DNA of 64,000 nt from Jiella pacifica (GCF_010500815.1 NZ_JAAAMG010000025.1:1-64000), one strand, 5' to 3'; positions 26,454 through 35,481 are shown, numbered from the stretch's first letter. Notes: generated from the letters alone by a model not told the origin. A program made the numbers and translations.

Positions 26454-27686
26454 TTGGGAACGACGCTGTTTAAGAACTTCGCGATGCTCGATCCGGAGCA
26501 GGACGAGATCCGCCAGGGGCATTCGCTTCTGGTCGAAGGCGGCAGGATCCGGGAAGTTCGCGAAGGCGAGATCAGCGCGAACGGCGCCGACGTGATCGAT
26601 TGCGGCGGCGGCACCCTCATGCCCGGCCTCATCGACAGCCACGTTCACGTGGTTCTCAGCGAAGTCTTCATCCGCAACATGGAGAGCACGCCGATCACCC
26701 TGATGACGGCGAACGCCATGGCCGAGATGCGGGCGATGCTCGGGCGCGGCTTCACCACCGTGCGCGATACCGGCGGGGCCGATTGGGGGCTTCGTCAGGG
26801 CGTCGAACAGGGCCTAATCGCCGGCCCCCGGCTGTTCATCTCCGGCCGCGCCATCGGGCCCACCGGCGGCCACAGCGACGCCCGGCGCCGCACCGACACC
26901 TCGATCGGCTGCCCGTGCTGCGACGCGATGTCCTTTGCCATGGGCATCGCCGACGGCGAGACGGAAGTGCGCAAGGCCGTGCGCGAGGAGATGCGCCAGG
27001 GCTGCGATCACATCAAGATCATGATGTCGGGCGGCGTCGCCTCGCCCTACGATCCGCTCGATTCGCTTCAGTATTCCGAGCGGGAGATCCAGGCGGCGGT
27101 GCAGGAGGCGACGGCGTTCGGCCGCTACGTCACGGCGCATGCCTACACGCCGCAGGCCATCACCCGGGCCGCCCGGAACGGCGTCCGCTGCATCGAGCAC
27201 GGCAATCTGATCGACGAGCCTGCCGCCGCCCTGATGGCCGAAAAGGGCATGTTCATGGTGGCAAACCTCATCGCATATTACGCCATGAAGGAGCGCGCCG
27301 CCGATTTCGGCATGACCGCGGACATGCTGGAAAAGAACGACATGGTCATCGAGGGCGGCCTGCGCTCCCTGGAGATCTGCAAGCGCGCCGGCGTGCCGGT
27401 GGCCTACGGATCGGATCTTCTGGGGGCCTTGCGCATCGACCAGAGCCGCGAATTTGCCATTCGCTCGCAGGTGCTGCCGGCCATCGACATCATCCGCTCC
27501 GCCACCACGATCGGCGCACAGGTTCTGCGCAAGGAGGGCGAACTCGGGTGCCTGCGCGAGGGTGCCCTGGCCGACCTCATCGTGGTGGATGGCGATCCGC
27601 TGCAGAACCTCGAGCTCCTCGCGGGGCAAGGCCGCCATCTCAAGGCGATCATGAAGGACGGCGTCTTTCACAAATGCACCCTTTGA
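26454..27686 (+). CDS. metal-dependent amidohydrolase (prolidase/imidazolonepropionase-like)
   Basis: A 410-residue amidohydrolase of the COG1228 type. The start is probably TTG at 26454, six bases after GAGGAGG; an in-frame ATG at 26382 lacks a site. Metal ligands are visible: HVH (DSHVHVV), Lys in HIKIMMSGG, His in TAHAYTP, His in IEHGNLID and Asp in YGSDLLG. Characterised relatives hydrolyse Xaa-Pro or Xaa-Lys dipeptides and N-acylated amino acids. A CPCC segment before residue 165 is kept as CLCC in the adjacent paralogue. It is the first gene of a plus-strand operon with a Pot-type transporter. Confidence 0.85.
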   Translation: MGTTLFKNFAMLDPEQDEIRQGHSLLVEGGRIREVREGEISANGADVIDCGGGTLMPGLIDSHVHVVLSEVFIRNMESTPITLMTANAMAEMRAMLGRGFTTVRDTGGADWGLRQGVEQGLIAGPRLFISGRAIGPTGGHSDARRRTDTSIGCPCCDAMSFAMGIADGETEVRKAVREEMRQGCDHIKIMMSGGVASPYDPLDSLQYSEREIQAAVQEATAFGRYVTAHAYTPQAITRAARNGVRCIEHGNLIDEPAAALMAEKGMFMVANLIAYYAMKERAADFGMTADMLEKNDMVIEGGLRSLEICKRAGVPVAYGSDLLGALRIDQSREFAIRSQVLPAIDIIRSATTIGAQVLRKEGELGCLREGALADLIVVDGDPLQNLELLAGQGRHLKAIMKDGVFHKCTL

Positions 27687-27732
27687 CCCGCTTCCATCGC
27701 ATCTGCAGTGCGACCCGTAAGGTAGCCGTACA

Positions 27733-29001
27733 ATGAGCAAGACCAGCAGCCGGACCGGCACGCCGATCCTCTTGAAGAACCTTCTCCTGCTCGAGCCGTC
27801 CTTCGGCGAGACCCGTGGCGGATATGAGATTCTCATCGAGGGCGAGAAGATCCGCGAAGTCTCCGACACCCCGATCCAGAGCGCCTCGGCCGATTTGGTG
27901 GACTGCGCCGGCAAGGTGGTGATGCCGGGCCTGATCGACAGCCACGTCCATTCCATGCATTCGGAGGTGTTCACGCGCCGGCTGGAAGAGGTGCCGCTGA
28001 CGCTGGCCTCGGCCCGCGGCGCCAAGCGCCTGAAAGATATGCTCGATCGCGGCTTCACCACTGTGCGCGACGCCGGCGGCACCGACTGGGGCATGAAGCA
28101 GGCGGTCGAGCAGGGCCTGATCCCGGGCCCGCGGCTGTTCATCGCCGGGCGCTCGATCGGGCCGACCGGCGGCCACAGCGACGGGCGCAGCCGCACCAAT
28201 CCCGGCTACCCCTGCCTCTGCTGCAACGGACAGGCCTTCCTGCGGTTGATCGTCGACGGCGAGGATGCCGTGCGCAAGGCCGTTCGCGAGCAGATGCGGC
28301 AGGGCACGGACCACATCAAGATCATGGTCTCGGGGGGCGTCGCCTCGCCCTACGACCCGTTGATGTCGGAGCAGTTCTCCGATGCCGAGATCAGCGCCGC
28401 GGTGGAAGAGGCCGATGCGTTCGGCCGTTACGTCGCCGCCCACGCCTATTCGGCGAGCGCCATCACCCGGGCGGTGACCCTCGGCGTGCGCACCATCGAG
28501 CACGGCAACCTGATCGACGAGGCCGCCGCCGCCCTGATGGCCGAGAAGGGCGCCTATGTCGTCGCCAATCTCGTCGCCTACGTCGCCATGAAGGAGCGCG
28601 CCGCCGACTACGGGATGCTCCCGGAGATGCTCGAGAAGAACGAGATGGTCATCGAGGGCGGCTACCGCTCGCTGGAGATCTGCAAGGCGGCCGGCGTCAA
28701 GGTCGGTTACGGCTCGGACCTGCTCGGCGCATTGGCCGAGGACCAGAGCCGCGAATTCTCGATCCGCGCTGAGATCCAGCCGACGATCGACGTGATTCGC
28801 GCCGCGACGACGATCGGCGCCGAGATCGTGCGCCGGCCCGGCCAGTTGGGCACGATCGCGCCCGGCGCATGGGCCGACCTGATCGTGGTGGACGGCGATC
28901 CGCTCGCCGACGTCACCCTTTTGGAGGGACAGGGCCGGCACCTCAGCGCCATCATGAAGGGCGGCGCGTTCTACAAGAACCGTCTCGGGAAGGGCGCATG
29001 A
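27733..29001 (+). CDS. metal-dependent amidohydrolase, tandem paralogue
   Basis: A 422-residue paralogue of the preceding gene, clearly homologous along its whole length (shared SGGVASPYDP, TRA-x-GVR-IEHGNLIDE, MAEKG, MKERAAD). All metal ligands are kept: DSHVHSM, HIKIMVSGG, AAHAYSA, IEHGNL and YGSDLLG. It probably arose by tandem duplication and may have shifted specificity. Its stop codon overlaps the ATG of the permease gene (ATGA), which ties hydrolysis to transport. Substrate is probably a dipeptide or N-acyl amino acid; I cannot say which. Confidence 0.85.
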   Translation: MSKTSSRTGTPILLKNLLLLEPSFGETRGGYEILIEGEKIREVSDTPIQSASADLVDCAGKVVMPGLIDSHVHSMHSEVFTRRLEEVPLTLASARGAKRLKDMLDRGFTTVRDAGGTDWGMKQAVEQGLIPGPRLFIAGRSIGPTGGHSDGRSRTNPGYPCLCCNGQAFLRLIVDGEDAVRKAVREQMRQGTDHIKIMVSGGVASPYDPLMSEQFSDAEISAAVEEADAFGRYVAAHAYSASAITRAVTLGVRTIEHGNLIDEAAAALMAEKGAYVVANLVAYVAMKERAADYGMLPEMLEKNEMVIEGGYRSLEICKAAGVKVGYGSDLLGALAEDQSREFSIRAEIQPTIDVIRAATTIGAEIVRRPGQLGTIAPGAWADLIVVDGDPLADVTLLEGQGRHLSAIMKGGAFYKNRLGKGA

Positions 29002-29840
29002 GCACGGCCGGGTCGAGCCTCGGCGGAATGTTCTCCAACCGGCGGCTCGGCCGCTGGACGTTGAACGCTTTCGCCACCCTCGCCTTCGTCTTCGCCCTTT
29101 TGCCGCTGATCTTCGTGACGTGGCTGTCCTTCTACGAGCAGGAGATCCCGTCCTTTCCGCCGACGGGCTATTCATTGCAGTGGTACGCGCGGGCGATCGC
29201 CAACGAACGCTTCATCGACGCATTCTTTCTGAGTGCTCAGGTCGGCCTCGTCGCGACCGCAATCGGCCTCCTCGTCGCCATCCCCGCGTCGATCGCGCTG
29301 ACGCGCTACGCCTTCACCGGTCGCGGGGCGATCAACAATCTCCTTTTGATGCCGCTGGTCATCCCGGGCATCGTGCTCGGCTTCTCGCTCTACATCTTTC
29401 AGGTGGAAACCACGATCGCCACCGAGCTGCCGATCATGGGCTCGTTCTGGGGCCTCGTCTTCGGCCACGTTCTCCTGGTCATCCCGTGGAGCGTCAGGCT
29501 GATCACCGCCAGCCTCATCGGTTTCGACCGGACGCTGGAGGAGGCGGCGATGAATCTCGGCGCCGATCCGTTCACGGCTTTCCGGCGGGTGACCGTGCCG
29601 GGGATCCTGCCCGGCATCGTCGCCGGTGCGATGTTCGGCTTCGTCAGTTCCTTCGGCAATCTCGAGGTCAGCCTCTTCCTCGTCGTGCCGGGCCAGACGA
29701 CGCTGCCGATCGCCATCCTTCAATATCTCGAATGGAAGATCGACCCGACGATCGCGGCGATTTCCGTCCTGCAGATTCTGATCATCATCGCCGCGATGCT
29801 GATCACGGACCGTTTCGTCCGAATTAGCCGAGTGGTGTAG
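28998..29840 (+). CDS. ABC transporter permease (PotC type)
   Basis: A 280-residue inner-membrane permease starting at the ATGA overlap with the amidohydrolase gene. It has about six transmembrane segments and an EAA loop (LEEAAMNLGADPFTAFRRVTVPGILPG). The length and the opening membrane segment fit PotC-like subunits of polyamine/opine/organic-acid importers. It is separated from the other permease of this transporter by the ATPase and binding-protein genes. Confidence 0.88.
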   Translation: MSTAGSSLGGMFSNRRLGRWTLNAFATLAFVFALLPLIFVTWLSFYEQEIPSFPPTGYSLQWYARAIANERFIDAFFLSAQVGLVATAIGLLVAIPASIALTRYAFTGRGAINNLLLMPLVIPGIVLGFSLYIFQVETTIATELPIMGSFWGLVFGHVLLVIPWSVRLITASLIGFDRTLEEAAMNLGADPFTAFRRVTVPGILPGIVAGAMFGFVSSFGNLEVSLFLVVPGQTTLPIAILQYLEWKIDPTIAAISVLQILIIIAAMLITDRFVRISRVV

Positions 29841-29844
29841 CGAT

Positions 29845-30900
29845 ATGGCTGGCGTGAAACTTCAAGGGCTGTCCAAGCACTACGGCGACTTTCAGGCCGC
29901 CGAGGACGTGACCCTCGACATCGTCGATGGCGAGTTCCTGGTGCTGCTCGGGCCGTCCGGCTGCGGCAAGACGACCACCTTGCGCATGATCGCCGGCTTC
30001 ATCGAGCCGACGACGGGCACCGTCACGATCGGCGGCGCCGACGTTACCCGGCTGCCGCCGTGGAAGCGCTCCACCGGACTGGTCTTCCAGAACTACGCGC
30101 TGTTCCCGCACATGACCGTCGCCCAGAACGTCGCCTTCGGGCTGGAGATGCACAAGGTCCCGAAGGCCGAGATCGGCAGCAAGGTCGCAACCGCGCTGGA
30201 TCTCGTCCAGCTCGGGCACCTCGCCGACCGCTATCCCCGCCAGATGTCGGGTGGCCAGCAGCAGCGCGTGGCGCTCGCCCGCGCGCTCGCCTTCCAGCCG
30301 GACGTCCTCCTGCTCGACGAGCCCCTGTCGAACCTCGACGCCAAGCTGCGCCACGAGGTGCGCCACCAGATCCGCAGTCTCCAGCAGCGCCTCGGCATCA
30401 CCACGGTGATGGTGACGCACGACCAGGAGGAGGCACTGACCATGGCCGACCGGATGGTGGTGATGAAGGACGGGCGCATCCAGCAGCTCGGGACCCAGCG
30501 CGAACTCTACGACGATCCGACGAGCGAATTCGTCGCCTCCTTCGTCGGCCGTTCGAGCTTCATCAAGGGGCGCTTCAGCGGCGGACGCTTCGTCAGCCAT
30601 GGCGGCCTGGCGGTCGAGACCGAGCGGCGCCTGACGGGCGAGGCGGTCGTGGCGCTGCGGCCCGAGCGCATCCATCTCGGCGCAGATGCGGCGAGCGATG
30701 CGGGCAACACCTATCGCGGCAGGGTGGAATCGATCTCCTATCTCGGCAGCTCGATCGACGTCGAGGTGAAGCTGAACGAGATCGACAGCGTCATCGCCCA
30801 GGTCGTCAACAAGGGTCGCGACAGCGGCGCCTCGGTCGGCGACGAGGTCTCCGTCACCTTCCCGCGCGACGTGCCCGTATTTGCAGCCTCGCCCGCCTGA
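29845..30900 (+). CDS. ABC transporter ATP-binding protein (PotA type)
   Basis: A 351-residue ATPase with Walker A GPSGCGKTT, signature MSGGQQQR and Walker [15 protein letters not shown]-terminal TOBE-like domain (about 270-345, VVALRPERIHLG) is typical of PotA/FbpC relatives. It begins four bases after the permease stop. It energises import with the flanking permeases and the Tat-type binding protein. Confidence 0.9.
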   Translation: MAGVKLQGLSKHYGDFQAAEDVTLDIVDGEFLVLLGPSGCGKTTTLRMIAGFIEPTTGTVTIGGADVTRLPPWKRSTGLVFQNYALFPHMTVAQNVAFGLEMHKVPKAEIGSKVATALDLVQLGHLADRYPRQMSGGQQQRVALARALAFQPDVLLLDEPLSNLDAKLRHEVRHQIRSLQQRLGITTVMVTHDQEEALTMADRMVVMKDGRIQQLGTQRELYDDPTSEFVASFVGRSSFIKGRFSGGRFVSHGGLAVETERRLTGEAVVALRPERIHLGADAASDAGNTYRGRVESISYLGSSIDVEVKLNEIDSVIAQVVNKGRDSGASVGDEVSVTFPRDVPVFAASPA

Positions 30901-30949
30901 GGCGGGAACGATCCATGCCTCACGTGTAACAACCAACAGGAAGACGAAA

Positions 30950-32008
30950 ATGACCAGAGAATCGAAAAGCATGTCGATCAGCCGTCGCAGCTTTCTGGCC
31001 GGCACGGCTGGCGTGGCCGCGTCCTCCCTCATCCTCCCCGGCATGCCCGCCTTCGCGCAGGGCGGCGGCCGGGTGGTGGTCGGCACCTGGGGCGGCGACT
31101 ATGCCCGCCTTCTGACCGAGAACATCGACCAGCCGATCATGAACCCGCTCGGCTACGAGATCATCCAGGACCAGGCGGGCGATCCGGAGCGCCGCGCCAA
31201 GATGCTGGCCGAGCGCCGCCTGCCACGCGGCTCGATCGACACCAACGCCCTCCAGGACAGCTCGATGTACCAGGTCTTCGCCCAGGGGCTGGTCGAGGAA
31301 CTGGATTTCGACAAGATCCCGAACGCCTCCAAGCTTCTGCCCAACATGCGCCTGCCCTACGGAGTTCCCCAGATCTTCTCGGGCATGGTCCTCCTCTACA
31401 ATCCGGACAAGATGGACGCGCCTTCGGCCTATGCCGACCTGTTCAATCCGAGCAAGGCCAGCCGCATCGGCATCATCGACATCCAGTATCGGCACAACAT
31501 CGCCGTTGCCTCGCTGATCGCGGGCGGTTCGGTGACCGCCGTGGACAAGGGCAAGGCGCTTCTCATGGAGCTGCGCAAGGCCGGCATTCGCATCTACCCG
31601 ACCAACGAAGCCTTCGCCCAAGCTCTTCAAACCGAAGAGATCGACGGCGGCCCGATGTGGAAGGCGCGGTCGCTGCAGTGGCAGAAAGCGGGTATCAACG
31701 TTCTCGCGGCCGTGCCGTCGGAGGGAATGGTGCCCTACGTCTCGGGCTTCGTCATTCCGAAGAACGCCCCGAACAAGGACGGCGCCTACGCCTATCTCAA
31801 CGCTCTTCTGGAGCCCGAGGCGCAGATCGGCTTCGCCGAGAACATGGGTTACGCAGGCACGACCAATGTCGAGATGCCCAAGGAGCTGCAGGAGCGCGTC
31901 AGCTTCACGCCCGAGCAGATCGAAGCGATGAATCCGATCGACTTCGAGTTCTTCACCAAGAACGATCTCGACCTGAAGACCTGGTGGGACCGCGAATTCG
32001 TCGGCTGA
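30950..32008 (+). CDS. periplasmic substrate-binding protein (PotD-like, Tat signal)
   Basis: A 352-residue extracellular binding protein. The ATG at 30950 follows AGGAAG and gives a twin-arginine leader (SISRRSFLAGTAGVAASSL, cleavage near AFAQ). The mature part (GGGRVVVGTWGGDYARLL) is of the spermidine/putrescine-type SBP_bac_8 class. These bind polyamines, but also opines, thiamine, phosphonates and amino-acid derivatives, so the ligand is open. Given two peptidase-like amidohydrolases in the operon, a peptide-like or N-acylated compound is as likely as a polyamine. Confidence 0.87.
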   Translation: MTRESKSMSISRRSFLAGTAGVAASSLILPGMPAFAQGGGRVVVGTWGGDYARLLTENIDQPIMNPLGYEIIQDQAGDPERRAKMLAERRLPRGSIDTNALQDSSMYQVFAQGLVEELDFDKIPNASKLLPNMRLPYGVPQIFSGMVLLYNPDKMDAPSAYADLFNPSKASRIGIIDIQYRHNIAVASLIAGGSVTAVDKGKALLMELRKAGIRIYPTNEAFAQALQTEEIDGGPMWKARSLQWQKAGINVLAAVPSEGMVPYVSGFVIPKNAPNKDGAYAYLNALLEPEAQIGFAENMGYAGTTNVEMPKELQERVSFTPEQIEAMNPIDFEFFTKNDLDLKTWWDREFVG

Positions 32009-32016
32009 CCGCGCTT

Positions 32017-32071
32017 CGCCCGTCCCTCGATCATCCAACGTGACAACCATCCGACATCAGAGGGACGGGCG
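32017..32071 (+). promoter_or_regulatory. stem-loop that would sequester the ribosome site of the PotB-type permease gene
   Basis: Arms at 32017-32028 (CGCCCGTCCCTC) and 32060-32071 (GAGGGACGGGCG) are perfect 12-base reverse complements with a 31-base loop. The right arm contains the whole Shine-Dalgarno region and ends one base before the ATG at 32072. In the message this would hide the ribosome site unless opened, for example by a ribosome finishing the upstream gene or by a factor. Confidence 0.6.
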
Positions 32072-32938
32072 ATGAGCGCGAATGCCGCTTCCAGGCCTAA
32101 GATCTTGACCGCGGCATTCCTGATCGGGCCGGCGACCTTCATCGCCGCCCTCGGGGTCATCGGTCCGATGCTCTATCTCCTGCGATACAGCTTCAACCAG
32201 TACGACCCGATGGAGCTGATGATCGAGACCTTCACGCTGAGCAACTACGTGGAGTTCTTCACCAGCCCGTACTACCTCAGCGCCTACCTGACGACCTTGC
32301 GCGTCGGGCTGATCTCGACGGTGATCTGCCTCGTCGCCGGTTTTCCCCTCGCCTACGTCCTCGCCCGCTCGGGGTCGCGCTTCAAGAATCTGATGATCAT
32401 CGGCATCGTCGTGCCGCTGTTCGTCGGCAACGCCGTGCGCGCCGCCGGCTGGATGAGCTTTCTCGGCAGCCGCGGCCTTCTCAGCGTCACGCTGATGAAG
32501 CTCGGCTTCACCGACGGCCCGACGGATTTCATGTACACCGAAGGGACGGTGATCGTCGGCATCGTCGCGGTGAATCTGCCCTACATGGTGCTGTCGCTGC
32601 AGAGCGTCCTCGAGGGCATCAACCGCAACGTCGAGGAGGCCGCCTTCTCGCTGGGCGCGCCACCGCTCACCATGGCGCGCCGCGTCCTGCTTCCGCTGGC
32701 GCTTCCGGGGATCGCCGCAGGGACGATCCTGACCTTCATCCTGGCGATGAACGCCTACGCCACGCCGGTGCTTCTCGGCGGACCGAGCTTCAACATGATG
32801 GCCCCGCTCGTCTACGGCCAGTTCCAGCTGAACAACTGGCCCGGCGCAGCTGCCGTCGCCTTCGTCCTCATGGCGACGACGCTGCTTCTGACGATCCTCG
32901 TCGCGATCATCACGAGGCAGAAGTTCCGCGAGGGGTGA
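32072..32938 (+). CDS. ABC transporter permease (PotB type)
   Basis: A 288-residue permease with about six transmembrane segments and an EAA loop (VEEAAFSLGAPPLTMARRVLLPLALPG). It completes the Pot-type importer started by the permease, ATPase and binding-protein genes upstream. The order C-A-D-B is less usual than A-B-C-D. The ribosome site GAGGGA lies within the 3' arm of a perfect hairpin, so its translation may be limited relative to the binding protein. Confidence 0.87.
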   Translation: MSANAASRPKILTAAFLIGPATFIAALGVIGPMLYLLRYSFNQYDPMELMIETFTLSNYVEFFTSPYYLSAYLTTLRVGLISTVICLVAGFPLAYVLARSGSRFKNLMIIGIVVPLFVGNAVRAAGWMSFLGSRGLLSVTLMKLGFTDGPTDFMYTEGTVIVGIVAVNLPYMVLSLQSVLEGINRNVEEAAFSLGAPPLTMARRVLLPLALPGIAAGTILTFILAMNAYATPVLLGGPSFNMMAPLVYGQFQLNNWPGAAAVAFVLMATTLLLTILVAIITRQKFREG

Positions 32939-33072
32939 TCCAGGGGGCAGTGAAAGTGCCTCTCGGCTGAAGATCCGCTTCTGGCATCTCCGAGGGCCCA
33001 TCCCTTGCGCCCCCTGCCCCCCTCGCCTAAACACCGGCCCTCATCCGGAACAACTGGCAAAGCGGGCGGGCC

Positions 33073-34176
33073 ATGGCAGAGCGACAGACCCCCTATTACC
33101 TGATTGACGAGGCGCGGCTGCTCGCCAACATGCGCGTCATGGACGAGGTGCGCGAGAACTCCGGGGCGAAGCTCCTCCTGGCGCTGAAGTGCTTTGCGTC
33201 CTGGGCGGTATTTCCGCTGATGGCCGAGCACATGGACGGGACGACCTCGTCGTCGCTCTACGAGGTGAAGCTCGGCCGCAAGAAGTTCGGCGGAGAGACC
33301 CATGCCTATTCCGTCGCCTACGCCGATCACGAGATCGCGGAGGTGATCGCCAATGCCGACAAGATCATCTTCAACTCGATCTCGCAGTTGGAGCGCTTCG
33401 AGGCGGCGAGTGCCGGGATCACCCGAGGCCTGCGGCTGAACCCGGGCGTTTCCACTTCCTCCTTCGATCTCGCCGACCCGGCCCGGCCGTTCTCGCGGCT
33501 CGGCGAATGGGATGCGGAGAAGGTCGAGGCGGTGCTCGGCAAGATCTCCGGCTTCATGGTCCACAACAACTGCGAGAACGGCGATTTCGCCCTGTTCGAC
33601 GACATGCTCGGCGCGGTCGAGGCGCGGTTCGGCCATCTGTTCGAACGGGTCGAATGGGTCAGCCTCGGCGGCGGCATTCATTTCACCGGCGCGGGCTATC
33701 CGGTGGACGCCTTCTGCCGGCGGCTGAAGGACTTCGCCGAGAAATACGGCGTCCAGGTCTATCTCGAGCCCGGCGAGGCGGCGATCACGAAGACGACCAC
33801 GCTGGAACTGACGGTGCTCGACCGGCTGTTCAACGGCAAGGAACTGGCGATCGTCGATTCCTCGGTCGAGGCGCACATGCTCGATCTCCTGATCTATCGC
33901 GAGAGCGCCAAGCTGGAGCCGAACACCGGGCCGCACGAGGTGATGATCTGCGGCAAGTCGTGTCTTGCGGGCGACGTCTTCGGCACGTTTTCCTTCGAGG
34001 CGCCCTTGGAAATCGGCGACCGGATCTCCATTCAGGATGCAGCCGGTTATACGATGGTCAAGAAAAACTGGTTCAACGGCGTGAAGATGCCGGCGATCGC
34101 GGTGAAGCGGCTCGATGGCGAGATCGAGGTCGTGCGCGACTTCACCTATGACGACTTTGAAAACAGCCTCTCGTAA
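33073..34176 (+). CDS. nspC: carboxynorspermidine decarboxylase
   Basis: A 367-residue PLP-dependent, alanine-racemase-fold decarboxylase. The PLP Lys is K39 in LLLALKCFASW. Other conserved parts are VHNNCENGDF, SLGGGIHFTG, EPGEAAI and the dimer active-site block CGKSCLAGDVFG. It decarboxylates carboxynorspermidine or carboxyspermidine to norspermidine or spermidine. The next gene encodes the matching synthase, 35 bases downstream. The length equals the family norm and the ATG at 33073 gives the usual TPYYLID start. Confidence 0.93.
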   Translation: MAERQTPYYLIDEARLLANMRVMDEVRENSGAKLLLALKCFASWAVFPLMAEHMDGTTSSSLYEVKLGRKKFGGETHAYSVAYADHEIAEVIANADKIIFNSISQLERFEAASAGITRGLRLNPGVSTSSFDLADPARPFSRLGEWDAEKVEAVLGKISGFMVHNNCENGDFALFDDMLGAVEARFGHLFERVEWVSLGGGIHFTGAGYPVDAFCRRLKDFAEKYGVQVYLEPGEAAITKTTTLELTVLDRLFNGKELAIVDSSVEAHMLDLLIYRESAKLEPNTGPHEVMICGKSCLAGDVFGTFSFEAPLEIGDRISIQDAAGYTMVKKNWFNGVKMPAIAVKRLDGEIEVVRDFTYDDFENSLS

Positions 34177-34211
34177 GGCGGAGCCAAAACCTCCTGAAGG
34201 GGAAATCCTCA

Positions 34212-35459
34212 ATGAAGAAGAACGTGTTGATCATCGGCGCCGGCGGCGTGGCGCAGGTGGCGGCGCACAAATGCGCCCAGGCCAACGACCGGTTCGGCGA
34301 GATCCACATCGCCTCGCGCACGGTGGAGAAGTGCGACGCGATCGTCGCCTCCGTCCGTGAAAAGGGCGCGATGAAGGTGAAGGACGGGGTAATCGCGGCC
34401 CATCGCCTCGACGCGCTGGACATCCCCGCGACCGTCGCGCTGATCCGCAAGGTCGAGGCCGCGATCGTCATCAATGTCGGCTCGGCCTTCGTCAACATGT
34501 CGGTGCTCTCGGCCTGCATCGAGACGGGCGCGGCCTATATCGACACGGCGATCCACGAAGACCCGCTGAAGATCTGCGAGACGCCGCCCTGGTACGGCAA
34601 TTACGAATGGCGCCGGCGCGAGGAAGTCGCCAAGGCCGGGATCACCGCGATCCTCGGTGCCGGCTTCGACCCCGGCGTGGTCAACGCCTATGCGCGGCTT
34701 GCCGAGGACGAGTATCTCGACGAGATCACCGCGGTCGACATCGTCGACGTCAACGCCGGATCCCATGGCAAGTGGTTCGCGACGAACTTCGACCCGGAGA
34801 TCAATTTCCGCGAGTTCACCGGCGTCGTCTATTCCTGGCAGAAGGGCGCCTGGCAGACCAACCAGATGTTCGAGGTGCCGCGCGAATGGGACCTGCCGGT
34901 GGTCGGCAAGCGCCCGACCTACATGACCGGCCACGACGAGATCCACTCGCTCTCGGCGCGCTATCCGCAAGCCGACGTCCGGTTCTGGATGGGCTTCGGC
35001 GAGCGCTACGTGCAGGTGTTCACCGTCCTGAAGAATCTCGGGCTTCTATCGGAGCAGCCGATCCTGACCGCCGAGGGGCAGGAAGTCGTGCCCTTGAAGG
35101 TGGTCAAGGCCTGCCTGCCGAACCCGGCCGAACTCGCGCCGGAATACGAGGGCAAGACCTGCATCGGCGACCTCGTCAAGGGCAAGAAGGACGGCAGGGA
35201 CGCGGAAGTGTTCATCTACAACGTCGCCGACCACAAGGACGCTTTCAACGAGGTCGGCAGCCAGGGGATATCCTATACGGCGGGTGTGCCGCCGGTGGCA
35301 GCCGCGCTCTTGATCGCCGACGGGACGTGGGACGTGAAGAAGATGGTCAATGTCGAGGACCTGCCGCCCAAGCCCTTCCTCGATCTTCTGGGGAAGATGG
35401 GCCTGCCGACGCAGGTCAAGGTGAACGGTGAGGAAGCCGCGATCGATCTCGCGGCATAG
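34212..35459 (+). CDS. carboxynorspermidine synthase (saccharopine dehydrogenase family)
   Basis: A 415-residue Rossmann-fold enzyme starting KKNVLIIGAGGVAQVAAHKCAQ. It condenses a diamine with aspartate semialdehyde to carboxynorspermidine or carboxyspermidine using NADPH. The stretch ILGAGFDPGVVNAYARLAEDEY and NVGSAFVN match this clade rather than lysine-pathway saccharopine dehydrogenases. AAGGGG precedes the ATG. With nspC upstream it forms the SAM-independent route to triamines. A strong terminator follows. Confidence 0.92.
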   Translation: MKKNVLIIGAGGVAQVAAHKCAQANDRFGEIHIASRTVEKCDAIVASVREKGAMKVKDGVIAAHRLDALDIPATVALIRKVEAAIVINVGSAFVNMSVLSACIETGAAYIDTAIHEDPLKICETPPWYGNYEWRRREEVAKAGITAILGAGFDPGVVNAYARLAEDEYLDEITAVDIVDVNAGSHGKWFATNFDPEINFREFTGVVYSWQKGAWQTNQMFEVPREWDLPVVGKRPTYMTGHDEIHSLSARYPQADVRFWMGFGERYVQVFTVLKNLGLLSEQPILTAEGQEVVPLKVVKACLPNPAELAPEYEGKTCIGDLVKGKKDGRDAEVFIYNVADHKDAFNEVGSQGISYTAGVPPVAAALLIADGTWDVKKMVNVEDLPPKPFLDLLGKMGLPTQVKVNGEEAAIDLAA

Positions 35460-35481
35460 ACCGCGACGTCATGAGGAATGA

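Noticed and set aside
26262-26648. N-terminal extension of the CobW-like protein to an ATG at 26648
   Set aside because: It would overlap the divergent amidohydrolase gene and its ribosome site; the extension has no family similarity, so GTG at 26261 is preferred.
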